From Zeimonas sp964538505 (GTDB lineage: Bacteria > Pseudomonadota > Gammaproteobacteria > Burkholderiales > Burkholderiaceae_E): a DNA stretch of 64,000 nt. A program made the translations under genes and the position numbers. Numbering within the stretch: the stretch's first letter is position 1; each line of letters begins with the position of its first letter. Positions 26,239 to 36,010 of the stretch are shown piece after piece. The stretch is from contig CAZIDY010000015.1 of the NCBI GenBank assembly GCA_964538505.1, forward strand, positions 6,208 to 70,207. The letters are read 5' to 3'. The notes below the pieces were generated by a model. That model was not told the DNA's origin. It ran no database searches and saw only the letters and a list, made by a program, of their open reading frames with translations.

Positions 26239-26861
26239 TGTCCAGGCCCGGATACTGGGACGAGGCGTGCGCGACGCTGTCGCGCAGTGACTCGACGATG
26301 GCGCGCATCATCGATCGTTGCGATGGCCATCTCGTGTCGCGCGGCGATTCGTTCCAGACGCTCGCCCGATCGATCATCGGCCAGCAGATCTCGGTGAAGG
26401 CTGCGCAGTCGGTCTGGAACCGTTTCGCGGCGGCGTGCGGAGCACAAGGCGCAACGCCTTTGCGCGTCTCGCGGATGCGCCACACGACCTTGCGCAAGTG
26501 CGGACTCTCCGAGCGCAAGGCCGAGTACCTGAAGGATCTCGCCGCGCATTTCCGCTCGGGCGAGGTGGACCCTGCGCGCTGGCCGCTGCTCGACGACGAC
26601 GCGATCATCGACGAGTTGAGCGCGGTGCGCGGCATCGGGCGCTGGACGGCCGAGATGTTCCTGATCTTCAACCTGCTGCGTCCGGACGTCTATCCGCTCG
26701 ACGACGTCGGCCTGTTGCGCGGCATCGCCACGCAATATCGCGAGGGACAGCCGGTCACGCGCGCCGAGGCGATCGTGCTCGGCGAGGCGTGGCGCCCGTG
26801 GCGCACCGTCGCCACCTGGTACCTGTGGCGCGTGCAGGATCCGTTACCGGTGGAATATTGA
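26238..26861 (+). CDS. DNA-3-methyladenine glycosylase (AlkA-like, HhH-GPD)
   Basis: A 207-aa base-excision repair glycosylase removing alkylated bases. The helix-hairpin-helix (LSAVRGIGRWTAEMFLIFNL, about residues 127-146) and the downstream catalytic aspartate in YPLDDVGLLRG (about 154-164) define the HhH-GPD superfamily. FQTLARSIIGQQISVKAA is the typical N-terminal helix. It lacks a 4Fe-4S cluster loop, as AlkA does. It starts on the last base of the previous gene's stop and ends on the first base of accA. Confidence 0.9.
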   Translation: MSRPGYWDEACATLSRSDSTMARIIDRCDGHLVSRGDSFQTLARSIIGQQISVKAAQSVWNRFAAACGAQGATPLRVSRMRHTTLRKCGLSERKAEYLKDLAAHFRSGEVDPARWPLLDDDAIIDELSAVRGIGRWTAEMFLIFNLLRPDVYPLDDVGLLRGIATQYREGQPVTRAEAIVLGEAWRPWRTVATWYLWRVQDPLPVEY

Positions 26862-27829
26862 TGAAGACTACGTTCCTCGAGTTCGAGCAGCCGATTGCCG
26901 ATCTCGAACAGAAGATCGAGGCGCTGCGTTTCGCGCAGGAAGACTCGGCAGTCGACATCGCCGAGGAAGTCGAGCGCCTGCAGCAGAAGAGCCAGGCGCT
27001 GCTGAAGGACACCTACGCGAAGCTCACGCCGTGGCAGGTGGCGATGGTCGCGCGTCATCCGCAGCGGCCGTACACGCTCGACTACGTGCAGTCGATCTTC
27101 ACCGACTTCCACGAGTTGCACGGCGATCGCGAATTCGCCGACGACCCGGCGATCGTCGGCGGACTTGCGCGCCTGAACGGGCAGCCGGTGATGGTGCTCG
27201 GTCACCAGAAGGGGCACGGCACGAAGGAGCGCAGCCAGCGCAACTTCGGGATGCCGCGTCCCGAGGGCTACCGCAAGGCCTTGCGATTGATGAAGCTCGC
27301 CGAGAAATTCGAGCTGCCGCTGTTCACCTTCGTCGACACGCCGGGTGCCTTTCCCGGGATCGGCGCCGAGGAGCGCAACCAGTCGGAGGCGATCGGCCGC
27401 AACCTGTACGAGATGGCGGCGCTGCGCGTGCCGATCGTCACCACGGTGATCGGCGAGGGCGGCTCGGGCGGCGCGCTGGCGATCGCGGTCGGCGACGTCA
27501 CGCTGATGCTGCAGTATGCGATCTACTCGGTGATCTCGCCCGAAGGCTGCGCCGCCATCCTGTGGAAGAGCGCCGAGAAGGCGCCCGAGGCGGCCGAGAC
27601 GCTCGGCATCACCGCGCACCGGCTGAAGGCGCTCGGACTGATCGATCGCATCATCAGCGAACCGGTGGGCGGCGCACATCGTGATCCGGCGCACATGGCG
27701 CAGCTGCTCAAGCGCGCATTGTCCGACGCGCTGCGCCAGTTCCAGGGCGTCGATCCGAAAGGGCTGCTCGAGCAGCGGCACCAGCGGATCATGAACTATG
27801 GGAAGTTCAAGGAGCTCGGCGAAGCCTGA
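26861..27829 (+). CDS. accA: Acetyl-CoA carboxylase carboxyltransferase subunit alpha
   Basis: A 322-aa subunit that, with AccD, transfers the carboxyl group from biotin to acetyl-CoA to make malonyl-CoA. Family segments are intact: MKTTFLEFEQPIADLEQKIEAL at the N-terminus, TYAKLTPWQVAMVARHPQRPY, FVDTPGAFPGIGAEERNQSEAI, and GEGGSGGALAIAVGD. Length is standard. Its ATG shares an A with the upstream stop (TGATG), and the tilS start lies 32 bp inside its 3' end. Confidence 0.97.
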   Translation: MKTTFLEFEQPIADLEQKIEALRFAQEDSAVDIAEEVERLQQKSQALLKDTYAKLTPWQVAMVARHPQRPYTLDYVQSIFTDFHELHGDREFADDPAIVGGLARLNGQPVMVLGHQKGHGTKERSQRNFGMPRPEGYRKALRLMKLAEKFELPLFTFVDTPGAFPGIGAEERNQSEAIGRNLYEMAALRVPIVTTVIGEGGSGGALAIAVGDVTLMLQYAIYSVISPEGCAAILWKSAEKAPEAAETLGITAHRLKALGLIDRIISEPVGGAHRDPAHMAQLLKRALSDALRQFQGVDPKGLLEQRHQRIMNYGKFKELGEA

Positions 27830-29246
27830 GCCCGCACCGTCCGCAGGCGCGGTTGCGGCCGTGCTCGATGCGGTTGCGTCGTCGCTGCGCCGGCTCGACG
27901 CCGACGACCGCGTCGTCGTCGCCTTCAGTGGTGGCGTCGATTCCGCGGTGCTGCTCGATGCCGCCGCACGCGTTCTTCCGCGCGAGCGGGTCGTCACCTG
28001 GCACGTGCATCACAAGCTGCAGGCGCAGGCCGACGACTGGCTCGCGCACTGCGAACGCGAGGCGGCACGCATTGGTGTCCGGTTCGGGGCGACGCGTCTC
28101 GAGAGCGCGCCGTCGCGCGGCGTGAACCTCGAGGGCTGGGCGCGCGACGAGCGCTACCGCGCGCTGTGGGACGCGGTTGCGCAAATGGGGTCGCGCGCAT
28201 TGCTCACTGCGCATCATGCCGACGACCAGCTCGAGACAATCCTGATGCGGCTCGCCCGTGGCAGCGGCCCGGCCGCGCTCGCCGGGATGGCGGCCGCGCA
28301 GCAGCGTGCGGGCGGGTGGCTGCTGCGCCCGCTGCTGTCGATCGGCCGCGAGCAGATCGTCGCCTGTGCGCGCGAGCGTGGGCTGCAGTGGATCGACGAT
28401 CCGATGAACGAGGACACGAGCTTCCTGCGCGTGACGCTGCGCACGCGGGTGATCCCCGAGCTCGAGCGTGCGGTACCGTCGCTGCGCGAGAACGTGCTGC
28501 GTTCGGCCGACTGGCTGCGCGAGAGCGGCGATGCGCTGCGCGAGCTTGCCGAGCGGGACCTGCACGAAGCCGGTGTATCGCCCGCAGCGCGTTCGATCGA
28601 CAAGCGTGCGCTGGCGGCGCTGCCCCCTGCGCGTCGCGACCTCGCGGTGCGCAGGTGGTTCGAGACGCTCGGTGCACCGATGCCGGGTCGCGCACGCCTG
28701 GCGGCGTGGGTGTCGCAACTGCTGCTCGCCGATTCGGCGCACGCGGACTTCGTGCACGAGGGCTGGCGTTTCCGCCGCTATCGCGACCGGATCTCGGTGG
28801 AGGAGACAGATACCGCGGTCGAGTCGGCGCCACCGCCTGCGTTTGCGTTCCGCTGGAGCGGCGAGCGCGAGATCTCGCTGCCCGGATGGGGGGGCGTGCT
28901 GCGCTTCGAGCACTCGACACGTGTCGATGCACTCGCGGCTGACTGGCTTGCCGCGCAGGCGCTCGAGGTGCGCGCCGCGCGCAGCGGGCAGCGCCTGCGT
29001 CCACGTGCGCACGGCCCGAGTCGAACACTCAAGAACCTGTTCCAGGAGCGCGGCATCGCGCCGCGGCTGCGCGCGATGTTGCCCGCGCTGCATGCCGATG
29101 GCCGCCTGATCTACGTGGCCGGCATCGGGATGGATCGTTCCCGCGAGACGGCCGCGGTGAGCGACGCGCGCGTCGAGATCGAGTGGCGTGCCGACGCCGC
29201 CGCAGACCCGTGCGCGCCGTTCTGCGACGACGCGCCTCCCGTATAA
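27798..29246 (+). CDS. tilS: tRNA(Ile)-lysidine synthase TilS
   Basis: A 482-aa PP-loop ATPase that converts C34 of tRNA-Ile(CAU) to lysidine, essential for AUA decoding. The PP-loop FSGGVDSAVLL lies near residue 43. HHADDQLETILMRLARGSG and the TilS C-terminal substrate-binding domain (LKNLFQERGIAP near residue 413) are present. ATG 27798 overlaps accA by 32 bp, a common arrangement in this block; a later start cannot be excluded. Confidence 0.93.
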   Translation: MGSSRSSAKPEPAPSAGAVAAVLDAVASSLRRLDADDRVVVAFSGGVDSAVLLDAAARVLPRERVVTWHVHHKLQAQADDWLAHCEREAARIGVRFGATRLESAPSRGVNLEGWARDERYRALWDAVAQMGSRALLTAHHADDQLETILMRLARGSGPAALAGMAAAQQRAGGWLLRPLLSIGREQIVACARERGLQWIDDPMNEDTSFLRVTLRTRVIPELERAVPSLRENVLRSADWLRESGDALRELAERDLHEAGVSPAARSIDKRALAALPPARRDLAVRRWFETLGAPMPGRARLAAWVSQLLLADSAHADFVHEGWRFRRYRDRISVEETDTAVESAPPPAFAFRWSGEREISLPGWGGVLRFEHSTRVDALAADWLAAQALEVRAARSGQRLRPRAHGPSRTLKNLFQERGIAPRLRAMLPALHADGRLIYVAGIGMDRSRETAAVSDARVEIEWRADAAADPCAPFCDDAPPV

Positions 29247-29293
29247 TCGCAAGCCTTTTGCGCCGCTGCGGCGCGACGGAAACCCGGTAGCCG

Positions 29294-30571
29294 ATGGCCC
29301 TGATCGTTCACAAGTACGGCGGCACTTCGATGGGCTCGGTGGAGCGCATCCGCAACGTCGCGCGCCGGGTTGCCACCTGGCGCGAGGCAGGCCATCGCAT
29401 CGTCGTCGTTCCGTCGGCGATGGCGGGCGAGACGAACCGGCTGATCGCGCTGGCGCGCGAGATCCAGCCGCAACCTGATCGGCGAGAACTCGACATGATC
29501 GCGGCCACCGGCGAGCAGGTGTCGGTGGGGTTGCTCGCGATGGCATTGAAGTCGATCGGGGTCGATGCCGTCAGTTACGCGGGCTGGCAGGTGCCGGTGC
29601 GCACCGACAGCGCGTTCACCAGGGCACGCATCGTCTCGATCGACGATACGCGCGTGCGCAAGGATCTCGACGCCGGTCGCGTCGTCATCGTCACCGGTTT
29701 CCAGGGCGTCGACAGCGACGGCAACGTCACCACGCTCGGTCGCGGCGGTTCGGACACTTCCGCGGTGGCGGTGGCCGCCGCGCTGAAGGCCGACGAGTGC
29801 CTGATCTACACCGATGTCGACGGCGTCTATACGACCGACCCGCGCATCGTTCCCGAAGCGCGCCGTCTGGAGAGCGTCACCTTCGAGGAGATGCTCGAGA
29901 TGGCGAGCCTCGGATCGAAGGTGCTGCAGATCCGCTCGGTGGAGTTCGCCGGCAAGTACAAGGTCAAGACGCGCGTGCTGTCGAGCCTCACGCCGCCGGA
30001 CATCCCGGTGGACATCGAGGCGAAGTCGGGCACGTTGATCACCTTCGAGGAAGATCCGGAAATGGAGCAGGCCGTCATCTCGGGCATCGCGTTCAACCGC
30101 GACGAGGCGAAGATCACGATCACGCGGGTGCCCGACCGACCAGGCATCGCGTACCAGATCCTCGGTGCAATTGCCGACGCGAATATCGACGTCGACATGA
30201 TCATCCAGAACCAGAGCGTCGACGGCACCACCGACTTCTCGTTCACCGTGCAGGCGCCCGAGCTGCAGCGCACGATCGACGTGCTGAACGCGAAGGTGAA
30301 GGAGGAGATCGGCGCGAACGAGATCATCGGCGACCCGAAGATCGCGAAGGTCTCGGTCGTCGGTATCGGCATGCGCTCGCACGTCGGCGTCGCGAGCCAG
30401 ATGTTCAGGACGCTGTCCGAGGAAGGGATCAACATCCAGATGATCTCGACGAGCGAGATCAAGATCTCGGTGATCATCGAGGACAAGTACATGGAACTCG
30501 CGGTGCGCGCGCTGCACAAGGCCTTCGGGCTCGACAAGCCGCGTGCGGGGGCAGAGGCGGTCGCGGAGTAG
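29294..30571 (+). CDS. lysC: Aspartate kinase
   Basis: A 425-aa enzyme that phosphorylates aspartate to open the lysine, threonine and methionine pathway. The kinase domain begins VHKYGGTSMGSVERI (about residues 4-18) and includes GRGGSDTSAVAVAAAL. Two C-terminal ACT domains (from about 265) imply allosteric feedback control by lysine and/or threonine, as for other beta-type aspartokinases. It lies 48 bp after tilS. Confidence 0.96.
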   Translation: MALIVHKYGGTSMGSVERIRNVARRVATWREAGHRIVVVPSAMAGETNRLIALAREIQPQPDRRELDMIAATGEQVSVGLLAMALKSIGVDAVSYAGWQVPVRTDSAFTRARIVSIDDTRVRKDLDAGRVVIVTGFQGVDSDGNVTTLGRGGSDTSAVAVAAALKADECLIYTDVDGVYTTDPRIVPEARRLESVTFEEMLEMASLGSKVLQIRSVEFAGKYKVKTRVLSSLTPPDIPVDIEAKSGTLITFEEDPEMEQAVISGIAFNRDEAKITITRVPDRPGIAYQILGAIADANIDVDMIIQNQSVDGTTDFSFTVQAPELQRTIDVLNAKVKEEIGANEIIGDPKIAKVSVVGIGMRSHVGVASQMFRTLSEEGINIQMISTSEIKISVIIEDKYMELAVRALHKAFGLDKPRAGAEAVAE

Positions 30572-30661
30572 GGCGCACTGCGCTGCGCGCCGGCGGATGC
30601 GCCTGCGGTACAATCGCGCCCGAGCCGGCATCGAGCGAGCGTTATCTCTCCATCGAAGCCC

Positions 30662-30754
30662 GGAGACGTGGCCGAGAGGTCGAAGGCACTCCCCTGCTAA
30701 GGGAGCATGCGGCCAAAAACTGCATCGAGGGTTCGAATCCCTCCGTCTCCGCCA
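30662..30754 (+). tRNA. tRNA-Ser(GCU)
   Basis: The 93-base sequence folds as a class II tRNA. The acceptor stem GGAGACG pairs with CGTCTCC; the anticodon stem CTCCC/GGGAG holds the loop CTGCTAA, with anticodon GCU at 30696-30698. A long variable arm is present, the T loop is GGTTCGAATCC, and CCA is encoded at 30752-30754. Its place after lysC is the normal order in Burkholderiales. Confidence 0.97.
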
Positions 30755-30849
30755 CCTGCGTGTCGTCGATACCGCTGCGCGCGGGTTCCTGGCGCGCTGC
30801 GTACGCTGATCGCACACACTCCCCTGCACGTTTCGGACCTCAATTTGAT

Positions 30850-30889
30850 GCGTTTTCCCTCGTGGAACGTGTTCCACGAGGGAAAACGC
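30850..30889. repeat. Perfect palindrome with 19-bp arms and a 2-base loop
   Basis: GCGTTTTCCCTCGTGGAAC and its exact reverse complement flank the dinucleotide GT. It sits between tRNA-Ser and the SDR gene in a locally AT-richer stretch. No U-tract follows on either strand, so it is more likely a REP-like element or cruciform than a simple terminator. Its TTTTCC...GGAAAA core resembles that of the 83-bp repeat at 35928 and 44771. Confidence 0.8.
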
Positions 30890-30933
30890 TCGAGTTTGTA
30901 GCTCGAACTGGGGCGCCGCGGCTGGGGCGCCGG

Positions 30934-31677
30934 CTATATGAGGTTCAGCCCACCATCCAGCAGCAGGATCTCGCCCGTCAGATAGTCTGATGCGACCAGC
31001 ATTGCAACCGCCTGGGCAATGTCTTCCGGGCTGGCCGCCCGACGCATCGGCGCGCGTTCGTTCCAGAGTCGCCGTGCCTGCGACCACTCCGCCGTCATCG
31101 GCGTATCCACCAGGCCCGGTGCGACGGCATTCACCCGGATATGCGGGGCGAGTGAAAGCGCAAGCAACCGGGTCACATGGTTCAAGGCAGCTTTGCTCGC
31201 TGCGTACGGAATGGAGGCGCCCTTCGGTCGAACGCCGGCATGCGAACTTATATTGATGATGCACCCGGTCTTGCCCATGGCCGCTGCATCGCGGAGCGCG
31301 GACTCCGCATGCGCCACCAGACGAAACGGCGCCACGACATTCACTTCATGCAGTTCCTGCCATACATCCGGAGTGGCTGCCGGGAGATCCGCATGCGGGA
31401 TCACACGACTGATCCCCGCGTTGTTCACCAGCACGTCGAGTCGGCCCCATACGGCGATCGCTTCGCGGATCAATCTCGCTCGGTCCGCCTCGTTGGCAAG
31501 ATCAGCTTGCACGTAGGCGGCCATGGCCAATTCGCCAGCCAACGCATTTCCTTCCTTGACGGAGGAACGCGAATGAAGGATGACAGCGAATCCCTCGTTG
31601 GATAGCCATCGAGCGATGGCGGCTCCGATACCGGAAGTGGAGCCGGTGACGAGAGCAACACGAGGCGAAAGATTCAT
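30934..31677 (-). CDS. SDR-family NAD(P)-dependent oxidoreductase
   Basis: A 247-aa classical short-chain dehydrogenase/reductase. The nucleotide-binding TGSTSGIGAAIAR (about residues 11-23), NNAG, the serine in INISSHAG, and the catalytic YAASK are all present; it ends with the usual LLLDGGLNL. It resembles FabG/3-oxoacyl reductase-type enzymes but the substrate is unknown. Codon choice is visibly less GC-rich at third positions than in neighbours, and the gene lies just beyond a tRNA and a palindrome, consistent with acquisition by transfer. Confidence 0.85.
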   Translation of the reverse strand: MNLSPRVALVTGSTSGIGAAIARWLSNEGFAVILHSRSSVKEGNALAGELAMAAYVQADLANEADRARLIREAIAVWGRLDVLVNNAGISRVIPHADLPAATPDVWQELHEVNVVAPFRLVAHAESALRDAAAMGKTGCIINISSHAGVRPKGASIPYAASKAALNHVTRLLALSLAPHIRVNAVAPGLVDTPMTAEWSQARRLWNERAPMRRAASPEDIAQAVAMLVASDYLTGEILLLDGGLNLI

Positions 31678-31863
31678 GGAAGGTTCGCTATTTTCTGTAT
31701 GCGCGCGTTCGCAGCTTTGCCGGGGAAGCGCCCGCAGGAATGTACAGTGTCGGTGGCGGGGACTGTAGCCGCGGTATGCCTTCGGGCCGCGGCGCGGGGA
31801 GAACATCACGGTGCGGTCGGTGCTCATGATCGATGCCTTGCAGGCAAGAGCCTGTAACTGCGT

Positions 31864-34800
31864 GTGGCCAGGCAGTCGGTGACCGCGCCCGACCGCCCCG
31901 AGGCGGATGTCCCTCCCGCACGCGCCGTGCGTCAGCGCAGCTGGCGACGACGCAGCCTGCAGGCGCTGGCGATCATCGTCGTCCTCGTCGCCCTCTGGGA
32001 TCTCGGACTGCGCTTCGTCGCACCGAAGCTCGCGCGCGATGCGATCGTCGACGGCCTGGTCGAGGCCACCGGCCGGCCGGCCCGACTCGATCGGGTCGAG
32101 ATCGATCCGTGGGCGCTGGTGTTCCGGATGCACGGCCTGGAGCTCGGCGAGCCGCACGACGGCAGCGATGGCACCGCCGCCCGCAGCCACCTGCGGCTCG
32201 CACGGCTCGAAGCCGATCTCTCGTGGCGTTCGCTTCGACATCTCGCGCCGGTACTCGAGCGGCTGCGGATCGAGGAACCGCGAATCTTCATCGCGCGCAG
32301 CGCCGAGGGTGTCTACGACGGCACGGATCTGGTCGATGCTTTCGGCGCGCAGGAGCCGCAACCGGTGCAGGAGGACGAAGACCCGGCGCCTGCGAAGTTC
32401 TCAATCGCAAACATCGAGCTGATCGACGGCAACGTCGTCGTCGACGATCGCCTGCTCGATCTGCGTCACCAGGCCACCGGCATCGGTTTGCGCGTGCCCT
32501 TTCTCTCGAGCCTTCCGGTGGATCAGCAGATCGAGGTCGAGCCGGGCTTCGAAGCAGTGGTCGACGGGACGCCGATCCGGGCCGTCGGCCGGATGCTGCC
32601 TTTCGCGCCGGTGCCTGCCGGCGAGGTCGAGTTGTCGATCGAAGCGCTCGATCTGCCGCGCTGGCTCGCGTATCTGCCGCAGGAGCCGCCGATCCGGCTC
32701 GTATCGGGCGCACTGGCCGGCGATCTCAAACTGAGCTTCAGCGCGCCGCGCGACAGCCCGGCCCGACTCAGTGCGACCGGCCAGGCGGCACTCGGCGGCA
32801 TCGAGATCCGGCAGCCCGACGACCGGCCGCTGCTGAAGCTGCCCGCGCTCGAAGCGAGCGGGATCGCTTTCGATCTCTCCGGGCCGAGTCTGGCGATCGG
32901 TCTGATCGCGGCCGATCGGCCCGAGCTGGTGATTGCGCGCAAGCCTGACGAGGCCGGTTTTCTCGAGCCGGTGATGAAGGCGATCGCGAAGTCGCCTCAG
33001 CAGAGCAGACAGAGCGAGCGAGCTGCGTCGGCTGAACCGACCGAACAAACCGGGCAGACCGATCATGCCGGCTCTGACGAGGGCTCGACTCCCTCGGTTG
33101 CCGCCGGGTCCGCCGACACGGTGTCCCCGAACTCGACGCCATCCGCCCCGGCCGACGCCGCTCGCTTCGCCTGGTCGATCGAGACCGCCGTCGTCACCAA
33201 CGGGCAGCTGCTTTTCGATGACCAGGCCTTCGCGCCGCGGCCGCTGCAGATCCGGCTCGACGAGTTGGCGATCGAGCTGAGCGGGCTCGCTCTGCCGTCG
33301 GCGCAGCCGGCCCGACTCACGCTGTCCACGCGCGCCGAGGGCGGTGAACGGATCGACGCGAACGCCGAGATCGATCTGGAACCGCTGACCGTCGCCGGAG
33401 AAGTGGGTCTCGCGGAAGTGCCGCTGGCGAGCTGGAGCTGGCTGGCGGGCCCTGCGCTGGCGCTCGAAACGAAGGCCGGAGCGCTCGCCGCCGGTACACG
33501 CTTCGCACTGGCCGAAGACGGCAACTGGACGCTGGCTGATGGGCGCGTTGCCGTGAACGGACTCGCTCTTGCCGATCAGGGACGGGATGTCGTTCGTGTC
33601 GACTCGCTCGAGCTTGCAGGGCTGCGGCTCGACGCCAAAGCGCAGCAGATCGATGTCGGACGAGCGGCGTTGGCGGGCGGGCGGCTCGCGCTGCGCCGCC
33701 TCGCGGATCGCCAGCTCGACGCCTCCGGCTGGTGGCGTGCGGACCCAGGGGGTGAGGCGGCTGCGGATGCCGCGTGGCAGGGCGCGATCGAGACCGTGTC
33801 GGTATCGGGACTGGACGTCGATCTCACCTATGCGGGAACCGGCGAGCGCCATCCACCGCTGCGGGTCAACGGAATCACCGTCGACGCCGCTGACATCACG
33901 CTCGACGGCGCGACCCCGGTGCAGCTTTCGCTGTCGGCGCAAGTCGATCGCTCGGGCAGCGTATCGGCACGCGGAACCGTCACGCCGGCCGCCCGCGAGC
34001 TGTCGCTTGCGCTGCAGGCGAAGGCGCTGCCGGTGGCGGTCGCGCAACCGTGGATGCCGCCCGACTTCAATGCGGAGTTGGCCAACGGTGCGCTGTCGAT
34101 CGACGGTCGCCTGCAGTTGTCGGTGGACGCCGATGGGCGTCCCGACGGGCAATGGCAGGGTGCGGTGAACGCTGCGGATTTCAGGCTGCGGCTCAAGCGC
34201 GAAGCAGTGGCTGCGATTCCGGCCCGACAGCGACGCAGCGGCGCCGATCCCGCCGATCTGCTGGGATGGAAGTCGCTGCGCCTGGGCTCGACGAAGGTGA
34301 TGCTGGCGCCGTTCCTTGCCGACCTCGGCGACATCGAGCTCGACGGACTGCAGTCGCGGCTGGTCATCCAGCCCAACGGGCGTTTCAACCTGCAGGGCCT
34401 GTTCGGGACGGACCCGGACGAGGACGCCGATGGCAACGACGAGGCGCAGGCGGATGGGCGCCAGGCGCAGGCGAACGCAGCCGCGGGGTCAGGCACTGCA
34501 TCAGGGGCCGCCGCTGCGGCGCAGTCTCCCGATGGTGTGACGCCGCGCGCCGATGACGGGCCGCAGATGAGCATGGCCGAGCAGAAGCCGGTGCGCATCG
34601 AAGCGCCGCCGAAGAGCGATCCTCCGCCGTTTCGCACCGGGCGGGTCCGACTGTCCGACGGCAACATCGATTTCAGCGACTACTTCATCCAGCCCAACTA
34701 TTCGGCCAACCTGACCGGACTGGCCGGCGAGATCGGCGCCATGGGGGGTGGCCAGCCTGCCGACCTGCAGCTCGATGGCCGTATCGACAACACCGGTGCG

Positions 34801-35757
34801 GTCACGATCTCGGGACGCATCGACCCGATCGGGGCGCCGCTCTTCCTCGATATCGAGGCCAACGCCCGCGACTTCGATCTGCCGACACTGTCGCCGTACT
34901 CGGCGAAGTACGTCGGCTACGGCATCGAGAAGGGGAAGCTGTCGGTGGACGTGGCTTACCAGGTCCAGAACGGGCAACTCGTCGCACGCAACCGGATCGT
35001 GCTGGATCAGCTGACCTTCGGCGAGCCGGTCGACAGTCCCGACGCGCTGCAGTTGCCCGTGCTGTTCGCGGTCTCGCTGCTGAAGGATCGCGACGGCGTC
35101 ATCGATGTCGATCTGCCGATCAGCGGCTCGCTCGACGATCCGGAGTTCAGCGTAGCGGGGATCGTTCTGCGGCTGATCGGCAACCTGATCGTCAAGGCCG
35201 TCACTGCGCCCTTTGCATTGATCGCCGGACTGGTCGACGGCGAGGCCGAGGAACTGTCGGTGTTGCCCTTCGGCGCAGCGCAGGCGGAGCTCGACGATAC
35301 CGTGCGCGAGCGGCTGGGCACGCTCGCCAGGGCGCTGTCCGAGCGGCCCGGCCTGCAACTCGACATCGGCGGGCGCTGGCTCGAAGCCGACCGCGAGGCG
35401 CTGCGGCGGGCTCAGCTCGAGTCGCGACTGAAGCGGATTCGTCGCGCACTCGACGGCACCGGTTTCCAGCAGCCGATCAGCGACGCCCAGCGTCCGGTGC
35501 TGGTGACGCAGGCGTGGCTGATGGTGCAAACGCCGGCGCCGCTCGAGAAGGATCGGCCGGCGATCGACGCGATGGAGCGCGCACTCATCGATTCGATCGT
35601 GCTCGCCGAGGAGCCGCTGCAGCAGCTCGCCGGCCGTCGCGCGCAGGCGGTGAAGGACTGGCTGGCGGGCGAAGGCGGAATCGATCCGGCGCGGCTGTTC
35701 GTGACGGCGGCGAAGGCGGGCGACGGCGAGGCGGGGGTCGAGTTGACGCTGAAGTGA
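31864..35757 (+). CDS. AsmA-like DUF748 repeat protein, large envelope protein
   Basis: A 1297-aa protein with a single N-terminal membrane helix (about residues 33-50) and a long periplasmic part rich in AsmA/DUF748-type beta repeats. These appear as recurrent segments of the kind IANIELIDGNVVVDD, IETAVVTNGQLLFDDQ and RVRLSDGNIDFSDYF. Such proteins are thought to bridge or shape the inner and outer membrane lipid environment. Low-complexity linkers rich in Ser, Glu, Thr and Ala lie near residues 378-435 and 855-920. The start is GTG 31864. It is divergent from the SDR gene with a 186-bp gap. Confidence 0.82.
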   Translation: MARQSVTAPDRPEADVPPARAVRQRSWRRRSLQALAIIVVLVALWDLGLRFVAPKLARDAIVDGLVEATGRPARLDRVEIDPWALVFRMHGLELGEPHDGSDGTAARSHLRLARLEADLSWRSLRHLAPVLERLRIEEPRIFIARSAEGVYDGTDLVDAFGAQEPQPVQEDEDPAPAKFSIANIELIDGNVVVDDRLLDLRHQATGIGLRVPFLSSLPVDQQIEVEPGFEAVVDGTPIRAVGRMLPFAPVPAGEVELSIEALDLPRWLAYLPQEPPIRLVSGALAGDLKLSFSAPRDSPARLSATGQAALGGIEIRQPDDRPLLKLPALEASGIAFDLSGPSLAIGLIAADRPELVIARKPDEAGFLEPVMKAIAKSPQQSRQSERAASAEPTEQTGQTDHAGSDEGSTPSVAAGSADTVSPNSTPSAPADAARFAWSIETAVVTNGQLLFDDQAFAPRPLQIRLDELAIELSGLALPSAQPARLTLSTRAEGGERIDANAEIDLEPLTVAGEVGLAEVPLASWSWLAGPALALETKAGALAAGTRFALAEDGNWTLADGRVAVNGLALADQGRDVVRVDSLELAGLRLDAKAQQIDVGRAALAGGRLALRRLADRQLDASGWWRADPGGEAAADAAWQGAIETVSVSGLDVDLTYAGTGERHPPLRVNGITVDAADITLDGATPVQLSLSAQVDRSGSVSARGTVTPAARELSLALQAKALPVAVAQPWMPPDFNAELANGALSIDGRLQLSVDADGRPDGQWQGAVNAADFRLRLKREAVAAIPARQRRSGADPADLLGWKSLRLGSTKVMLAPFLADLGDIELDGLQSRLVIQPNGRFNLQGLFGTDPDEDADGNDEAQADGRQAQANAAAGSGTASGAAAAAQSPDGVTPRADDGPQMSMAEQKPVRIEAPPKSDPPPFRTGRVRLSDGNIDFSDYFIQPNYSANLTGLAGEIGAMGGGQPADLQLDGRIDNTGAVTISGRIDPIGAPLFLDIEANARDFDLPTLSPYSAKYVGYGIEKGKLSVDVAYQVQNGQLVARNRIVLDQLTFGEPVDSPDALQLPVLFAVSLLKDRDGVIDVDLPISGSLDDPEFSVAGIVLRLIGNLIVKAVTAPFALIAGLVDGEAEELSVLPFGAAQAELDDTVRERLGTLARALSERPGLQLDIGGRWLEADREALRRAQLESRLKRIRRALDGTGFQQPISDAQRPVLVTQAWLMVQTPAPLEKDRPAIDAMERALIDSIVLAEEPLQQLAGRRAQAVKDWLAGEGGIDPARLFVTAAKAGDGEAGVELTLK

Positions 35758-35927
35758 GGCGGTGCGGGCCCTCTGCTCCGCGAGCATGGTGATTCCCAGG
35801 TCGGCGATGGGCGCACCAATCAGCCGACATCGTGGCACGGCTTTATTTCCGCCGTCCGCCAGTTCGGATCATGTCGACGGCGAAGACGCCGGGCTGTTCG
35901 CGGAAACGGCTCAAGCTCAACGAGTGC

Positions 35928-36010
35928 GGAATGCTGCGTTGTGCTGCATTTTCCGTCGAGGAAGAAGTTGCCCGCGGAAAAGTGCTGTGTTTCGCAGCGA
36001 AATGGCTTGC
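35928..36010 (+). repeat. 83-bp dispersed repeat, copy 1
   Basis: By manual alignment it matches the reverse complement of 44771-44853 at 75 of 83 positions without gaps. The core is an imperfect palindrome, TTTTCCGTCGAGG...GCCCGCGGAAAA. It ends exactly where the 36-bp inverted repeat begins. Confidence 0.85.

Noticed and set aside
30662..30754. tRNA-Ser 3' end as an integration (att) site
   Set aside because: No second copy of the tRNA 3' end and no integrase gene were seen in the window, so an integrated element cannot be supported despite the atypical neighbour gene.
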